From: Hallella mizrahii
GTDB lineage: Bacteria > Bacteroidota > Bacteroidia > Bacteroidales > Bacteroidaceae
DNA length: 64,000 bases
NCBI RefSeq assembly: GCF_009695775.1
Contig: NZ_VUNG01000004.1
Coordinates: 1 to 64,000 of the forward strand
Direction: 5' to 3'
Shown here: positions 37,649 to 46,271 of the stretch, piece after piece
How positions within the stretch are numbered: the stretch's first letter is position 1
How the letters are laid out: the number at the start of each line of letters is the position of its first letter
Translations under genes and position numbers: made by a program
The notes under the pieces: model-generated
Seen by the model: only the letters and a program-made list of their open reading frames with translations
The model's database searches: none
What the model was told of the DNA's origin: nothing

Positions 37649-37714
37649 AACATAGCTTCGGCTCTATAAGAACATAGCTTCGACCCCGTGAGAATACTGC
37701 TTCGAGCCCATGAC
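37649..37714. repeat. Three degenerate 22-base tandem repeats
   Basis: Units start at 37649, 37671 and 37693. The first two share AACATAGCTTCG and the third reads AATACTGCTTCG. A fourth, more diverged, may begin at 37715. There is no coding frame through them. Confidence 0.6.
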
Positions 37715-37785
37715 AACATTGATTCTTATAGCAACAAAGGTATCAGCGCTAAAAGCAGTTGTAGTGGGAAGCGGATCATTAATCA

Positions 37786-38085
37786 CTCAAGTTTCGGAAG
37801 TATAAAAATTGCATATTATACTGCATGTACCAATAGCTTTAAGATTGCAAACTTTCTGTTGTTTGTAATGGACCATGTTTGGCAGAACTTCCTCATTAGA
37901 CGCTGTTGTCTCAGCGACAATGTAGATCACCTCGATGGATAGCTTGACAAATTTTGCGTATGGCTTTGAATGAATGATTTTTTGTTTTTGCCATCATAAA
38001 GGTATTCGTCTCCTGTAAGATACGGAAATATTCAAAGTCTTTCTACGTCTTATTTTGTCTTTATTCTTTACTTCCGAAACTTGAG
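37786..38085. mobile_element. MITE-like 300-bp element or insertion-sequence remnant
   Basis: A 17-bp perfect inverted repeat (CTCAAGTTTCGGAAGTA at 37786-37802, complement at 38069-38085) bounds exactly 300 bases with no intact gene. On the reverse strand one frame reads as protein-like for about 60 residues (KPYAKFVKLSIEVIYIVAE is part), which could be a broken transposase tail. No clear target duplication is seen. Confidence 0.45.
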
Positions 38086-38094
38086 GCATTGATA

Positions 38095-40761
38095 TTAAAA
38101 GTCTACCACCGTAATTCCTGCCCCGCCAAATTGCACATTCTCATCTGCAAAATGGCTGACATTGGGTTCTGCACTCAGATATTGACGGATCAGCTGGCGT
38201 AAGATACCGTTTCCCTTGCCATGGAGAATGCGCACACGAGGCATCCCCATGAGAATAGCATCATCTATGAAATAGCGGACCGCTTGCAATGCTTCATCTC
38301 CTCTCATGCCTCGGACGTCAAGATCTTGGTGGAAATTCTTTCTGTGGTCGTCGATGGTCTCTTGGGTCATGCGAGAAATACCATATTGCTTCAGTCCCTC
38401 TTTCAACTCATCCATCTTTGTCTTTGGACGATCACTGTTTTCGGTTGAGGCTGAGTTATCGGTTAATATCAGCCGGTTTAGAGGCACCTTGGTACGCATG
38501 TCACCGAAGATCACGGTGGCAGTATTACCGTCGAGTGCCTCTACCCTACCCTGTGACTGAATACCACGCATCCTTACGGCGTCTCCAACCACAATCTCGC
38601 GCTTGGCGTCTTGATGTCTTTTGCCCAAAGTATCTCTCAAGACCTTGGCGGCCTGCTGCTCCTCCGCCTGCTTGTCTTTCTTGCGCTGTTCGTGACGTTG
38701 CTTGCGGGCTTGTATCTGTGCCACCTTCTTCTGAAAGTCCTCATCTGAGAGTATCCCAGAAGAACGCTTGCCCGGCTTCTTCCACGTGCCTTCATCGACA
38801 TCCTGCTTGAACTGCTCGAGTTCCGCCCGGATCTTTTTCGTGGCTTCCTTCTCAGCCTGTTCTTCCCGGATCTCCCTGATAGCATTTTCTATCTGCTTGT
38901 TGCTCTGTGCGAGCAATTCTTTGGCTTCTAGACGCGCATTGGCAAGAATCTCCTTGCGTTGCTTCTCGACTTCTGTGACTCCCTTCTCGTATTCGTCAAT
39001 TTGGCGTTGCAAACGCTTTTCTTGCTCATGTACGGCTTGTCGTTTCTGTTCCCAGTAGCGCTTGTCGCGTACGATATCTTGAAGATATTTGTCACTTTGA
39101 ATATAGTCGGAGCCAACGATGTCTGATGCCTCACGAATCACCTCCTCCGGTAATCCTATTTTACGAGCTATCTCAATGGCAAAAGAGCTTCCAGGACGGC
39201 CAATCGACAACTGAAACAGTGGACGCATCTCGTGGCGGTCGTAGAGCATAGCACCATTCACCACACCCTCATGGCTGTCGGCAAAATGCTTCAGATTCTG
39301 ATAGTGGGTCGTGATCACTGCCCATGTACCCTTTTTGCAGAACTGGTCTAACACGCTCTCGGCAATCGCGCCTCCAATTTGTGGCTCTGTGCCCGTTCCA
39401 AATTCATCGATCAAAATTAAAGTCTGAGCACTGGCTTGACGCATCATCACCTTCATGTTTAAAAGATGCGACGAATAGGTGCTCAAGTCATTCTCAAGGC
39501 TCTGCTCGTCACCTATGTCAATCATAACATCTTTAAACACACCACATTTGCTTCGCTCACTTACAGGGATGCTTAACCCGGTTTGAAGCATATATTGCAA
39601 TAGCCCCGTCGTCTTTAAACACACCGATTTACCTCCGGCGTTGGGACCTGAGATGATAAGGATATGCTTTTCGGGCGTAAGTTGTATGTCCAGGGGTACT
39701 ACTGCGGTTGGCTTCTGGCTCTCCACAACTTCACTATCTTCTTTTGCTTGCTTAGCATGGATTAGATGGCGCTCCAACAGTGGATGACGGGCTGCTATGA
39801 AGTCAAGGTAGGGATAAGCCTTCAGCTCTGGCTCTACGGCACGCATCGTCTTCGCAAGTTGGCATTTCGCCTGTATCAAGTCGATTTCGGCAAGGAAATG
39901 ATAAGAGTCGAGCATCTCGCGGACATGCGGGCGGATGCGAGACGACATCTTCGTCAGTATACGGATGATTTCCTGGCGCTCTTCTGCCTCTAACTCCCTG
40001 ATTTTATTGTTGGCCTCTACCACTTCGGTCGGTTCTACGAATACAGTACGTCCCGTAGCACTCTCGTCATGTACAATACCCGGAATACGACGTTTGAGCG
40101 AAGGAACTATAGGTATCACCAATCGACCATCACGCAATGTTGGAGTCACGTCTTTTTCCACCAAGCCCTCACTCTGAGCAGAGTGAAGAATGCCGTTAAG
40201 AATCTTTGAGATAGAACCTTCTGTCCTGGCCAATTCCTGACGGATGCCATGCAACTCAGGTGATGCACTATCGCGCATATGACCGTATTTGTCTATGATT
40301 TGATTGATCTGTTGGATGATAACCGGAAACGTGGCAATGCCGTCCGCAAGATCGTGAAGTGCCGGGTAACTCCATTTCTTTAATTCAAAGTCATCCTCTG
40401 TATCTGTCTTCCCTTCAATAGGCTCGCCTCGATAGAGAAACCGAACTAAGGAATCAATAGTGGACAAAGAGCGTCTGAGGTCAAACAACTCGTTCTCCTC
40501 CATCCATGTACCTTCAAGTCGTACTCGCTTCAGACTATCACGCACATCGTAGAACCCAGACAATTCAAAGTCGTCGTCCTCCTCCATGATTCGTCGCATC
40601 TCACGGTTTTCTTCCATCCAAGTCGCTATCTGCTTAGAGTCGGCCGAGAAACTCATCTCTTCCACCAAACTCTTTCCAAGCGTACTCAGACAGTAGCCTT
40701 TTAGCCATGTCCGCACCTCGTCGTATCCTATCTTCTTTTCGAAGTTTTTTGGGTATATCAT
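38095..40761 (-). CDS. mutS2: MutS2 family endonuclease/ATPase
   Basis: An 888-residue MutS homologue lacking the mismatch-binding N-terminal domains. The core and ATPase part has Walker A ISGPNAGGKSVCLKT, LILIDEFGTGTEPQIGG and TTHYQNLKHFAD. It is followed by a long basic coiled coil (about 540-680), a KOW-like patch (VVGDAVRMRGIQSQGRVEAL) and the C-terminal Smr nuclease domain (DVRGMRGDEALQAV, RILHGKGNGILRQ). In other bacteria MutS2 suppresses recombination or rescues collided ribosomes. The stop is 9 bases from the 300-bp element. Confidence 0.94.
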   Translation of the reverse strand: MIYPKNFEKKIGYDEVRTWLKGYCLSTLGKSLVEEMSFSADSKQIATWMEENREMRRIMEEDDDFELSGFYDVRDSLKRVRLEGTWMEENELFDLRRSLSTIDSLVRFLYRGEPIEGKTDTEDDFELKKWSYPALHDLADGIATFPVIIQQINQIIDKYGHMRDSASPELHGIRQELARTEGSISKILNGILHSAQSEGLVEKDVTPTLRDGRLVIPIVPSLKRRIPGIVHDESATGRTVFVEPTEVVEANNKIRELEAEERQEIIRILTKMSSRIRPHVREMLDSYHFLAEIDLIQAKCQLAKTMRAVEPELKAYPYLDFIAARHPLLERHLIHAKQAKEDSEVVESQKPTAVVPLDIQLTPEKHILIISGPNAGGKSVCLKTTGLLQYMLQTGLSIPVSERSKCGVFKDVMIDIGDEQSLENDLSTYSSHLLNMKVMMRQASAQTLILIDEFGTGTEPQIGGAIAESVLDQFCKKGTWAVITTHYQNLKHFADSHEGVVNGAMLYDRHEMRPLFQLSIGRPGSSFAIEIARKIGLPEEVIREASDIVGSDYIQSDKYLQDIVRDKRYWEQKRQAVHEQEKRLQRQIDEYEKGVTEVEKQRKEILANARLEAKELLAQSNKQIENAIREIREEQAEKEATKKIRAELEQFKQDVDEGTWKKPGKRSSGILSDEDFQKKVAQIQARKQRHEQRKKDKQAEEQQAAKVLRDTLGKRHQDAKREIVVGDAVRMRGIQSQGRVEALDGNTATVIFGDMRTKVPLNRLILTDNSASTENSDRPKTKMDELKEGLKQYGISRMTQETIDDHRKNFHQDLDVRGMRGDEALQAVRYFIDDAILMGMPRVRILHGKGNGILRQLIRQYLSAEPNVSHFADENVQFGGAGITVVDF

Positions 40762-41052
40762 TTCTATCTTTTACTCTAAAGGGTCATCAATCAAATTGCT
40801 CTATATCTGTTAGATCTTTTATCATTGTAGCATCGTATGCATGTGTTCTTTTATACAGCAATGCCATAATGAAGAATCGCAGTGCCGTTTCACATTTACT
40901 GCAAAAGTACCTCTTTTCATTCAGCTATTGCTTTTCTTAGTGTTAATAATGATTAATTACATGTGATTTTTCTCCATAATCTGTCATTATTTCAAATGAA
41001 TTCTGTACCTTTGCACTCGCTTTCGAAAAGGAAGTTGGTACACACAACCATT

Positions 41053-41137
41053 GGAGAGATGGTAGAGTGGTCGATTACAACGGTCTTGAAAACCGTCGTA
41101 CCGAGAGGTACCGGGGGTTCGAATCCCTCTCTCTCCG
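41053..41137 (+). tRNA. tRNA-Ser(TGA)
   Basis: 85 bases, class II. Acceptor GGAGAGA/TCTCTCC, discriminator G, anticodon stem ACGGT/ACCGT with loop CTTGAAA and anticodon TGA, long variable arm (GTACCGAGAGGTAC). A TACCTTTG -7 box lies at 41006-41013. It borders the conjugative element and its 3' end is a likely attachment site. Confidence 0.95.
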
Positions 41138-41183
41138 CTGAAAAGACTTTACAAAATAAGTAAGTCAACTCACAAAATTAGCT

Positions 41184-41219
41184 AAGTGCCGTAAAATCAA
41201 CGATTTGCGGCACTTTTTT
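41184..41219 (+). terminator. Terminator after tRNA-Ser
   Basis: A stem of AAGTGCCGTAAAATC with GATTTGCGGCACTT (one bulge, one G-U pair) followed by TTTTTT. Confidence 0.85.
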
Positions 41220-41284
41220 CGTGTCTTGCTTTTCGTAGTGACCACTTAAAAAACCTCTGAATGGTCTCGAAATGGTCATATTTC

Positions 41285-41465
41285 GGCTACACATACGGTA
41301 CACGAAAACGCAAAAATCAAAAAGTGTAGCCAAAGACCCGATACAGACCCTCTACAGACCCGACACAGACCCCATAGAAACCATTGTCTATCAGTCGATT
41401 ATGTTTAACTTTGCAGCCGATGAATTTCTCGGTGAGCGAAATTATAACTTCGGTTTTGTGTAGCC
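41285..41465. promoter_or_regulatory. GTGTAGCC sites upstream of the integrase
   Basis: Three exact GTGTAGCC copies at 41285-41292 (inverted), 41324-41331 and 41458-41465. The stretch between also has four ACAGACCC-like direct repeats (41338-41373). The placement between attachment site and integrase fits arm-type integrase binding sites. Confidence 0.5.
41384..41413 (+). promoter_or_regulatory. Promoter of the integrase gene
   Basis: TTG (41384-41386), a 19-base gap, then TAACTTTG (41406-41413). A leader of about 110 bases carries one GTGTAGCC site. Confidence 0.6.
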
Positions 41466-41529
41466 AGACGGCTTCAAACCGGGTTGTATTCGACCGGGAG
41501 CATTGTTGCACTAAATTTATGTAAAGCGT

Positions 41530-42837
41530 ATGAGACGTATCTTTAAGGTTAGTTTCTACATTCGTGGAAATCATGTGAACAAGGATGGCACATGTGCCGT
41601 CATGATCCGGCTCTCTCTGGACGGTGAGCGCATCTCAGCAGGAACGACAGGGATCAGTATCAAACCAGAGCTGTGGGATGGTCAGCGTCAACAACTCAAA
41701 GGTCGTAACACAGAGGTGGTACAGACCAATAAGAAGCTTGGCGGAATCCGTGATGAGCTTTTGGCTATCGCCGAGAAACTGGAATTCGAGGGAACACTTG
41801 CACTTGACCGTGTAAAGGCAGTCTTCCTGGGAGTGGACGAAGAGTACGACACCATCGGAAAGCTCTTGGATAAATACATCAAGAATGTAAAGGAGCAGGT
41901 GGGCGTGTGTCTGAGCAAAACTTCCCTAAGCAAATACGAGCTGTGCAAGAAGCGCTTCACGCAGATGCTTGAGAAGAAGTATCACTGCAAGGACATGTCC
42001 CTCAAGGAACTTAACCCCGTCGTGGTCCAGGACTACAAGAACTTTCTGATGACGGATGTCAACATGTGTAACAACACAGCCGTGAAGACCATGAAGACCT
42101 TCCGTACCGTAATCTTGTATGGCATCAAATTAGGTGTTATCCACAAGGACCCCTTCGTGGGCGTTCACTTCCACATGGAAAAGGTGGACCGTGGCTTCCT
42201 CACGGACGAAGAGATTTCCGCCATTATGACCAAGCACATCGACCTTCCGCGTCTTGAGCTTGTACGCGACCTGTTCATCTTCTCCTGCTTCACAGGTCTC
42301 GCCTACATCGACGTCAAGGCTCTCACATACGATAAAATCATGAGACTTGCTGATGTGGACTGGATCATATCCAAGCGTGTCAAGACCGTGACCCCCATCA
42401 ACGTCGTGCTTTCTGATGGTGCAAAGCGCATCATTGAGAAGTACAAGGACTACCCCAAGAAGAAAAAGGGACATGTGTTCCCTGTATTCTCTAATCAGAA
42501 GACCAATCAGTATCTGAAGGAGATTGCTACAGCCTGTGGCATCGACAAGGAGCTGACCTTCCACATGGCCCGCCATACCTTTGCTACACTGACGCTGAGC
42601 AAGGGAGTGCCCATTGAGAGCGTTTCCCGTATGCTCGGTCACACGAACATTCGGACCACTCAAATCTACGCGAAAATTACCAATAAAAAGATAGAGCATG
42701 ATATGGCTCTGTTCTTTAAGGACAATACTATACGCGACTTTGACAAGGAGTCAATAAATATGACATCAAAGGATGTCGAGGAGCCCAAGGCCAATGGTAA
42801 GAATAAAGATGCTGAGCGGTCTGCGGCCAGAGCTTGA
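41530..42837 (+). CDS. int: Tyrosine recombinase (integrase) of a conjugative element
   Basis: A 435-residue site-specific recombinase. An N-terminal arm-binding region (about 1-95) and SAM-like core-binding domain (about 105-210) precede the catalytic domain. There FHMARHTFATLTL gives His-x-x-Arg, GHTNIRTTQIYAKI gives the second His and the Tyr nucleophile. The first catalytic arginine position reads CFTGLAYIDVKAL without Arg, as is known for IntDOT-type enzymes. It lies 393 bases from tRNA-Ser and points away from it. A terminator follows. Confidence 0.93.
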   Translation: MRRIFKVSFYIRGNHVNKDGTCAVMIRLSLDGERISAGTTGISIKPELWDGQRQQLKGRNTEVVQTNKKLGGIRDELLAIAEKLEFEGTLALDRVKAVFLGVDEEYDTIGKLLDKYIKNVKEQVGVCLSKTSLSKYELCKKRFTQMLEKKYHCKDMSLKELNPVVVQDYKNFLMTDVNMCNNTAVKTMKTFRTVILYGIKLGVIHKDPFVGVHFHMEKVDRGFLTDEEISAIMTKHIDLPRLELVRDLFIFSCFTGLAYIDVKALTYDKIMRLADVDWIISKRVKTVTPINVVLSDGAKRIIEKYKDYPKKKKGHVFPVFSNQKTNQYLKEIATACGIDKELTFHMARHTFATLTLSKGVPIESVSRMLGHTNIRTTQIYAKITNKKIEHDMALFFKDNTIRDFDKESINMTSKDVEEPKANGKNKDAERSAARA

Positions 42838-42873
42838 CATCTTTTCGTCTGACGTTCGTCCTTTAGGATAAAT

Positions 42874-42918
42874 AAAAGACTCTTGAAGTGGTTGCTGCTT
42901 CAAGGGTCTTTTTTTTTA
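42874..42918 (+). terminator. Terminator after the integrase
   Basis: A stem of AAAAGACTCTTGAAG with CTTCAAGGGTCTTTT (one T-G pair) and a long T-run. Confidence 0.88.
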
Positions 42919-42972
42919 TAGATGTAGTAATCAACGACTTGAAATGCGTAACAAAAAAGAGTTGACATTTCA

Positions 42973-43243
42973 TGTAGCCAAAGTGTAGCCAGCGTGTGGC
43001 CGTAGTGTAGCCAAGACAGCAACATATAACATATAGATTATGGTAGGCCGTTTAGCCATTTGTCAATTTCATTTTCTAATCAGGTTGCCAGAATAAGCAC
43101 AAAGATTAGTGTAGCCAAAATGTAGCCGAGGTATTTTTAGTATGTAGCCGACGTATTTCTTTTTCTATTCCTAACCAGGTTGCTGGTATAAGCAAAGGAT
43201 TAGTGTAGCTAAAATGTAGCCGAGGCATTTTTAATGTGTAGCC
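42973..43243. repeat. Cluster of TGTAGCC sites downstream of the integrase
   Basis: TGTAGCC or a one-base variant occurs at about 42973, 42984, 42995 (TGTGGCC), 43006, 43110, 43121, 43143, 43204 (TGTAGCT), 43215 and 43237, all in the same orientation. The second half consists of two diverged direct copies of about 80 bases (43073-43155 and 43168-43249), each starting like TTCTAATCAGGTTGC. No gene is seen in this 42,919-43,350 stretch. Confidence 0.7.
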
Positions 43244-43351
43244 GAAGTAAAGTTTGCAAACGTTGCTTATCTAATATAAGTCTGATTTTATCAATCACTT
43301 ACACACTTTTAAAGATTAATGAACCTTGGTACACGGACGTTTTATTCTCAT

Positions 43352-43483
43352 ATGAGATGGTTCCTGTCAGCCGGTTGTCTAACGATAATGTTCTATGGAT
43401 TGTGTGCCGTCAATGCAGACGAAGCACGGCAAACCGGGCGCAGCCGCTTGCCGCCAGCGAAGGTGAAATTGACAGGCACTTAA
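43352..43483 (+). CDS. Small exported peptide candidate
   Basis: A 43-codon frame with a hydrophobic N-terminus (MRWFLSAGCLTIMFYGLCAV) and a basic C-terminal half ending PPAKVKLTGT. The leader looks like a signal peptide or a single membrane helix. Nothing else supports it, and it lies in the regulatory stretch between integrase and the next gene. It may instead be non-coding. Confidence 0.3.
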   Translation: MRWFLSAGCLTIMFYGLCAVNADEARQTGRSRLPPAKVKLTGT

Positions 43484-43679
43484 TCCTAAGAACAGATAAT
43501 CCAACCTCCCTCCCCTGCCGCCGTATGTCCCATCCCGGCGGTTAAAGCGGTGCCTTAGAAGGCATGGCTTTAAGGGTTCGTTGTTTGTCCCGCATGAAAT
43601 GATTTTTCCACCAAAAGCTACCAACAAAAAGCCCTTTTACTTTAATTATTTCCTTTCTGAAACGAAAATATAGAATAAA

Positions 43680-44219
43680 ATGGCTAAATTTGTGGCCATA
43701 ACTTACAATCACGCCATTATGAGTTATGACGAAATAGAGAAAAAGCCATACCACTTCACGTTGGAGCGTATAGACCCCGACAACGAGAACGTACCCGAAG
43801 CCGTTATCCCCGAGGACAAATGTCTCTACTTTCAGCCGGAGGAGATGCTTGAGCTTCGCAATTTCTACAAGCGGGAAGGCCGCGACGCACCTTTCGAGTC
43901 TTTGCAGGACTATGCCCCTGACTCCTATGATGAAGACTGGTGGGCTCTCCTTGATTATCTCTACAGCTGTACAGCCATTGACATGATAGTGGCGGAAACG
44001 GCAGCCGCCCCCGACCCTGTAATAAATAGAGACGCATTGGTTGCCCGTCTGCTGCATGAACTTCCCTACAGTCTTGATGACTATGACATCATTGCCCCGC
44101 AAGAACTCATCGACGATGTCCTTGACGACAATTTTACGGACTGGGTTGGTATAAGGAATCGGATAGACTTAGATAACGCCCTCGCCGATGCTGACTTTTA
44201 TGATTTTGAAAACAAATAG
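43680..44219 (+). CDS. Acidic protein of unknown function near the integrase
   Basis: A 179-residue protein that I do not recognise. Asp and Glu are very frequent (DDYDIIAPQELIDDVLDDNF, YDEDWWALLDYLY) and basic residues are scarce. Acidic proteins next to integrases of conjugative elements are often antirestriction DNA mimics (ArdA type), but no ArdA motif is seen. The start follows an AT-rich leader, with a hairpin (43547-43572) about 110 bases upstream. It is convergent with the acetyltransferase gene. Confidence 0.65.
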   Translation: MAKFVAITYNHAIMSYDEIEKKPYHFTLERIDPDNENVPEAVIPEDKCLYFQPEEMLELRNFYKREGRDAPFESLQDYAPDSYDEDWWALLDYLYSCTAIDMIVAETAAAPDPVINRDALVARLLHELPYSLDDYDIIAPQELIDDVLDDNFTDWVGIRNRIDLDNALADADFYDFENK

Positions 44220-44243
44220 TCGTGCAGCACTGGTGTGAGGCTA

Positions 44244-44534
44244 TTAAGATTGGCTGCCCTCTTTGTAAAGTATATCCGCGAACTGCTGATGCCTCTGATA
44301 CCATGCACCGGCAAAGGAGCAGACGGGCAGTATGCGGAGTCCTTTGTTGATGGCATAGTCGTTGGCAGCACTGACAAGTGTACCGCCAATGCCCATCCCC
44401 TTCTTGTAGGCATACGTGTGGTCTATCCTCATGACATTTCCCTTGTAGGAGAACTCCAGACGGCCGACAAGCTCGTCGCCGTTATAGGCCAGCACCTTGC
44501 CGCCCGTGTTCGTAGTTTCTATTTTCGTTTCCAT
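44244..44534 (-). CDS. Small GNAT-family acetyltransferase (NATD1/YjdJ type)
   Basis: A 96-residue protein of the compact GNAT group. The beta strands (KVLAYNGDELVGRLEFSYKG) and the coenzyme A loop (HTYAYKKGMGIGGTLVSAA) are followed by ILPVCSFAGAWYQRH, which matches the family (LCPFA.W..HP). The start at 44534 (METKIETTN) is used because a TAACTTTG -7 box on the reverse strand (44543-44550) overlies the longer frame. Substrate unknown. Confidence 0.75.
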   Translation of the reverse strand: METKIETTNTGGKVLAYNGDELVGRLEFSYKGNVMRIDHTYAYKKGMGIGGTLVSAANDYAINKGLRILPVCSFAGAWYQRHQQFADILYKEGSQS

Positions 44535-44606
44535 AATTGTTGCAAAGTTACAATATTTATCTGATAAAACGACTCTTGTATGTTGTTCTGTTTGATGGGT
44601 TATCAT

Positions 44607-44792
44607 AGTGATACTCCTATCGGTTGCGAAGTCCCTCTACAGCTCTGCTTCGTGTCTGACGACCAAAGAAGGAAGACGCGAAGTGGAGCAAGTAGGGATA
44701 GTGTGCAAGGTGGGTGGCGGAAGAAGTGTCGAAGTGCAACAGAGAAGCTTCTTCCGCTACTTGCCTTGCGCACTGATTACCTTCTCACTGGG
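44607..44792. other. Gap with an imperfect 26-bp inverted repeat
   Basis: The arms 44701-44726 and 44748-44773 pair over most of their length, centred on GCGGAAGAAG with CTTCTTCCGC, with some G-U pairs and a few mismatches. The hairpin starts 20 bases after the stop of the reverse-strand 44793-45710 gene, so it may end that operon or protect its mRNA. No T-run follows. Confidence 0.45.
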
Positions 44793-45710
44793 CTATGCCT
44801 CACCAAGCTCAGCTCCTAATTGCACCGCAAATGGCTTCGCATAGCCATTCAGATTCCAGTTCTTTCCATCGGCCAACGTGACCTTCTTTCCATTGTCAAA
44901 TTTGGCAACGACAAAATCCTTGTTGAACTCGATATAAGCCTGCGTCAGTTCGTTGTAGCCTGGATGCGGATAGATGACAGGCCGTATCTTCTTCAGAAAC
45001 CTTACTTGCTCACCAGCAAGCTGGTCCATCATCCTCAGGTAGTCTATGAACTGCTGCATCGACGCAACACTGTCCTCCTCAAAGGCCATCGAGAGAATGT
45101 CAAACTCTCCGAAGTCTCTGACTTGTATGCTGTATCCACTCTGCCGCAGCACCTCCAGTCCGTATGCGTTGATGAACATCCAGCTCACCGGGCCGGTGGT
45201 AGCATCGACATGTCCCGTCTGCCAGCCGAAGACCTCAAAGAGCCGGTCCGCGTCCTGCCCGATGGCCGCCCAGCGCTTCACTCTCCCCTTCCCACACGGG
45301 AAGACAACGATATGCACGTCCTCCTCACGCTTCGTAGCCTTGAGCAGTATATCCACGAGCTCACTGTTCCATTTCTCCACCTCCGTCCATTTTGCGGGAT
45401 TGAAGCTCAGCTTCCATCTGATGAAGACATCGAGGACCTTGTCGTTGGCACCCTCCGCATAGTCGTCGAGGACAGCCAGCATGTTGTCATCGTGTGAGTA
45501 GCGTGCCATGTCCGTGAACGACAGACCGTAGTCCTTCAGCAGCTTCCGCCACTGCTTGAACTCCTCCACGCTCTTCACCGAGAGCAAGGCATCGTAAGCC
45601 TTCTTCAGCTCCTTGTAGTCGAACCGCTGCGGATTCTCGTCGTAGTAGTCCAAAATCTCGATGAACTGCTTTCTGAGCAGGTTCACCCACGTCATGTTAA
45701 GTGTTTCCAT
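44793..45710 (-). CDS. Conserved mobile-element protein of unknown function
   Basis: A 305-residue soluble protein that I do not recognise. It starts with a helical region (WVNLLRKQFIEILDYYDENP), has a central segment (KRWAAIGQDADRLFEVFGWQTGHVD) and a C-terminal part ending FAVQLGAELGEA. No signal peptide or membrane helix is seen. The start at 45710 (METLNMTW) shares the ACTATGGA start context of other genes in this reverse-strand block. It appears to be the last gene of the block. Confidence 0.65.
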   Translation of the reverse strand: METLNMTWVNLLRKQFIEILDYYDENPQRFDYKELKKAYDALLSVKSVEEFKQWRKLLKDYGLSFTDMARYSHDDNMLAVLDDYAEGANDKVLDVFIRWKLSFNPAKWTEVEKWNSELVDILLKATKREEDVHIVVFPCGKGRVKRWAAIGQDADRLFEVFGWQTGHVDATTGPVSWMFINAYGLEVLRQSGYSIQVRDFGEFDILSMAFEEDSVASMQQFIDYLRMMDQLAGEQVRFLKKIRPVIYPHPGYNELTQAYIEFNKDFVVAKFDNGKKVTLADGKNWNLNGYAKPFAVQLGAELGEA

Positions 45711-45761
45711 AGTAGTGCTTGATGTTTTGATGGTTTGTATCACAGTTGAATGGTTCCTTGT

Positions 45762-46259
45762 TCATGGTATCGGCAGCTCAAATGATTTGTACACCTGCTT
45801 GCCCTCCTTGTCGATGAAGCACCACCGCTCCGAGCGGTACGGCAGTCCGGCGGCATCCACGCACTGGTAGTCTATTCTGACCTTCCATCCGCTGAACTCC
45901 CCCTTCCTGTCGCCATGCATGATGAGCGACCGGATATCCGCCATGCTGCGCATCTGACGCTCCGCAAGACTGACGACATAGTGGTCTTCCGGATTGAAAC
46001 GGCTCATGTTGCCCGTCCGCTTCATGATCGTGTCCGTCACCACCTTCATCGTCCTCAGCATCCCCTTCACCTCGTCCTTGGTGAAGTAGCCCGTTCCGAA
46101 GGCAGAGTCCGGCTCCGATACCGCCAGCACCTTCAGCTGCTTGGGATAGTCCACACTCAGCTCCAGGTTTTCCCTTGCCAGCTGCTTCATCTTCTCCTTC
46201 GAGTTGCCGCACGACATCATCAGTGCGGCACCCATCATCAAAAACAGAATTTTCTTCAT
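45762..46259 (-). CDS. Small lipoprotein of the conjugative element
   Basis: A 165-residue predicted lipoprotein with signal MKKILFLMMGAALMMSCGNS (lipobox MMSC). The mature part is charged, with two helices (KEKMKQLARENLELSVDYPKQL, KGMLRTMKVVTDTIMKR) and a C-terminal sheet (WKVRIDYQCVDAAG, YRSERWCFIDKEGKQVYKSF). Function unknown. A role in surface exclusion or mating is possible from context only. Confidence 0.7.
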   Translation of the reverse strand: MKKILFLMMGAALMMSCGNSKEKMKQLARENLELSVDYPKQLKVLAVSEPDSAFGTGYFTKDEVKGMLRTMKVVTDTIMKRTGNMSRFNPEDHYVVSLAERQMRSMADIRSLIMHGDRKGEFSGWKVRIDYQCVDAAGLPYRSERWCFIDKEGKQVYKSFELPIP

Positions 46260-46271
46260 TACAATACAGTT

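Noticed and set aside
43234..43545. A 103-codon forward frame downstream of the integrase
   Set aside because: It overlaps the TGTAGCC repeat region, has no recognisable domain, and a smaller signal-peptide-like frame in the same region is only slightly better supported.
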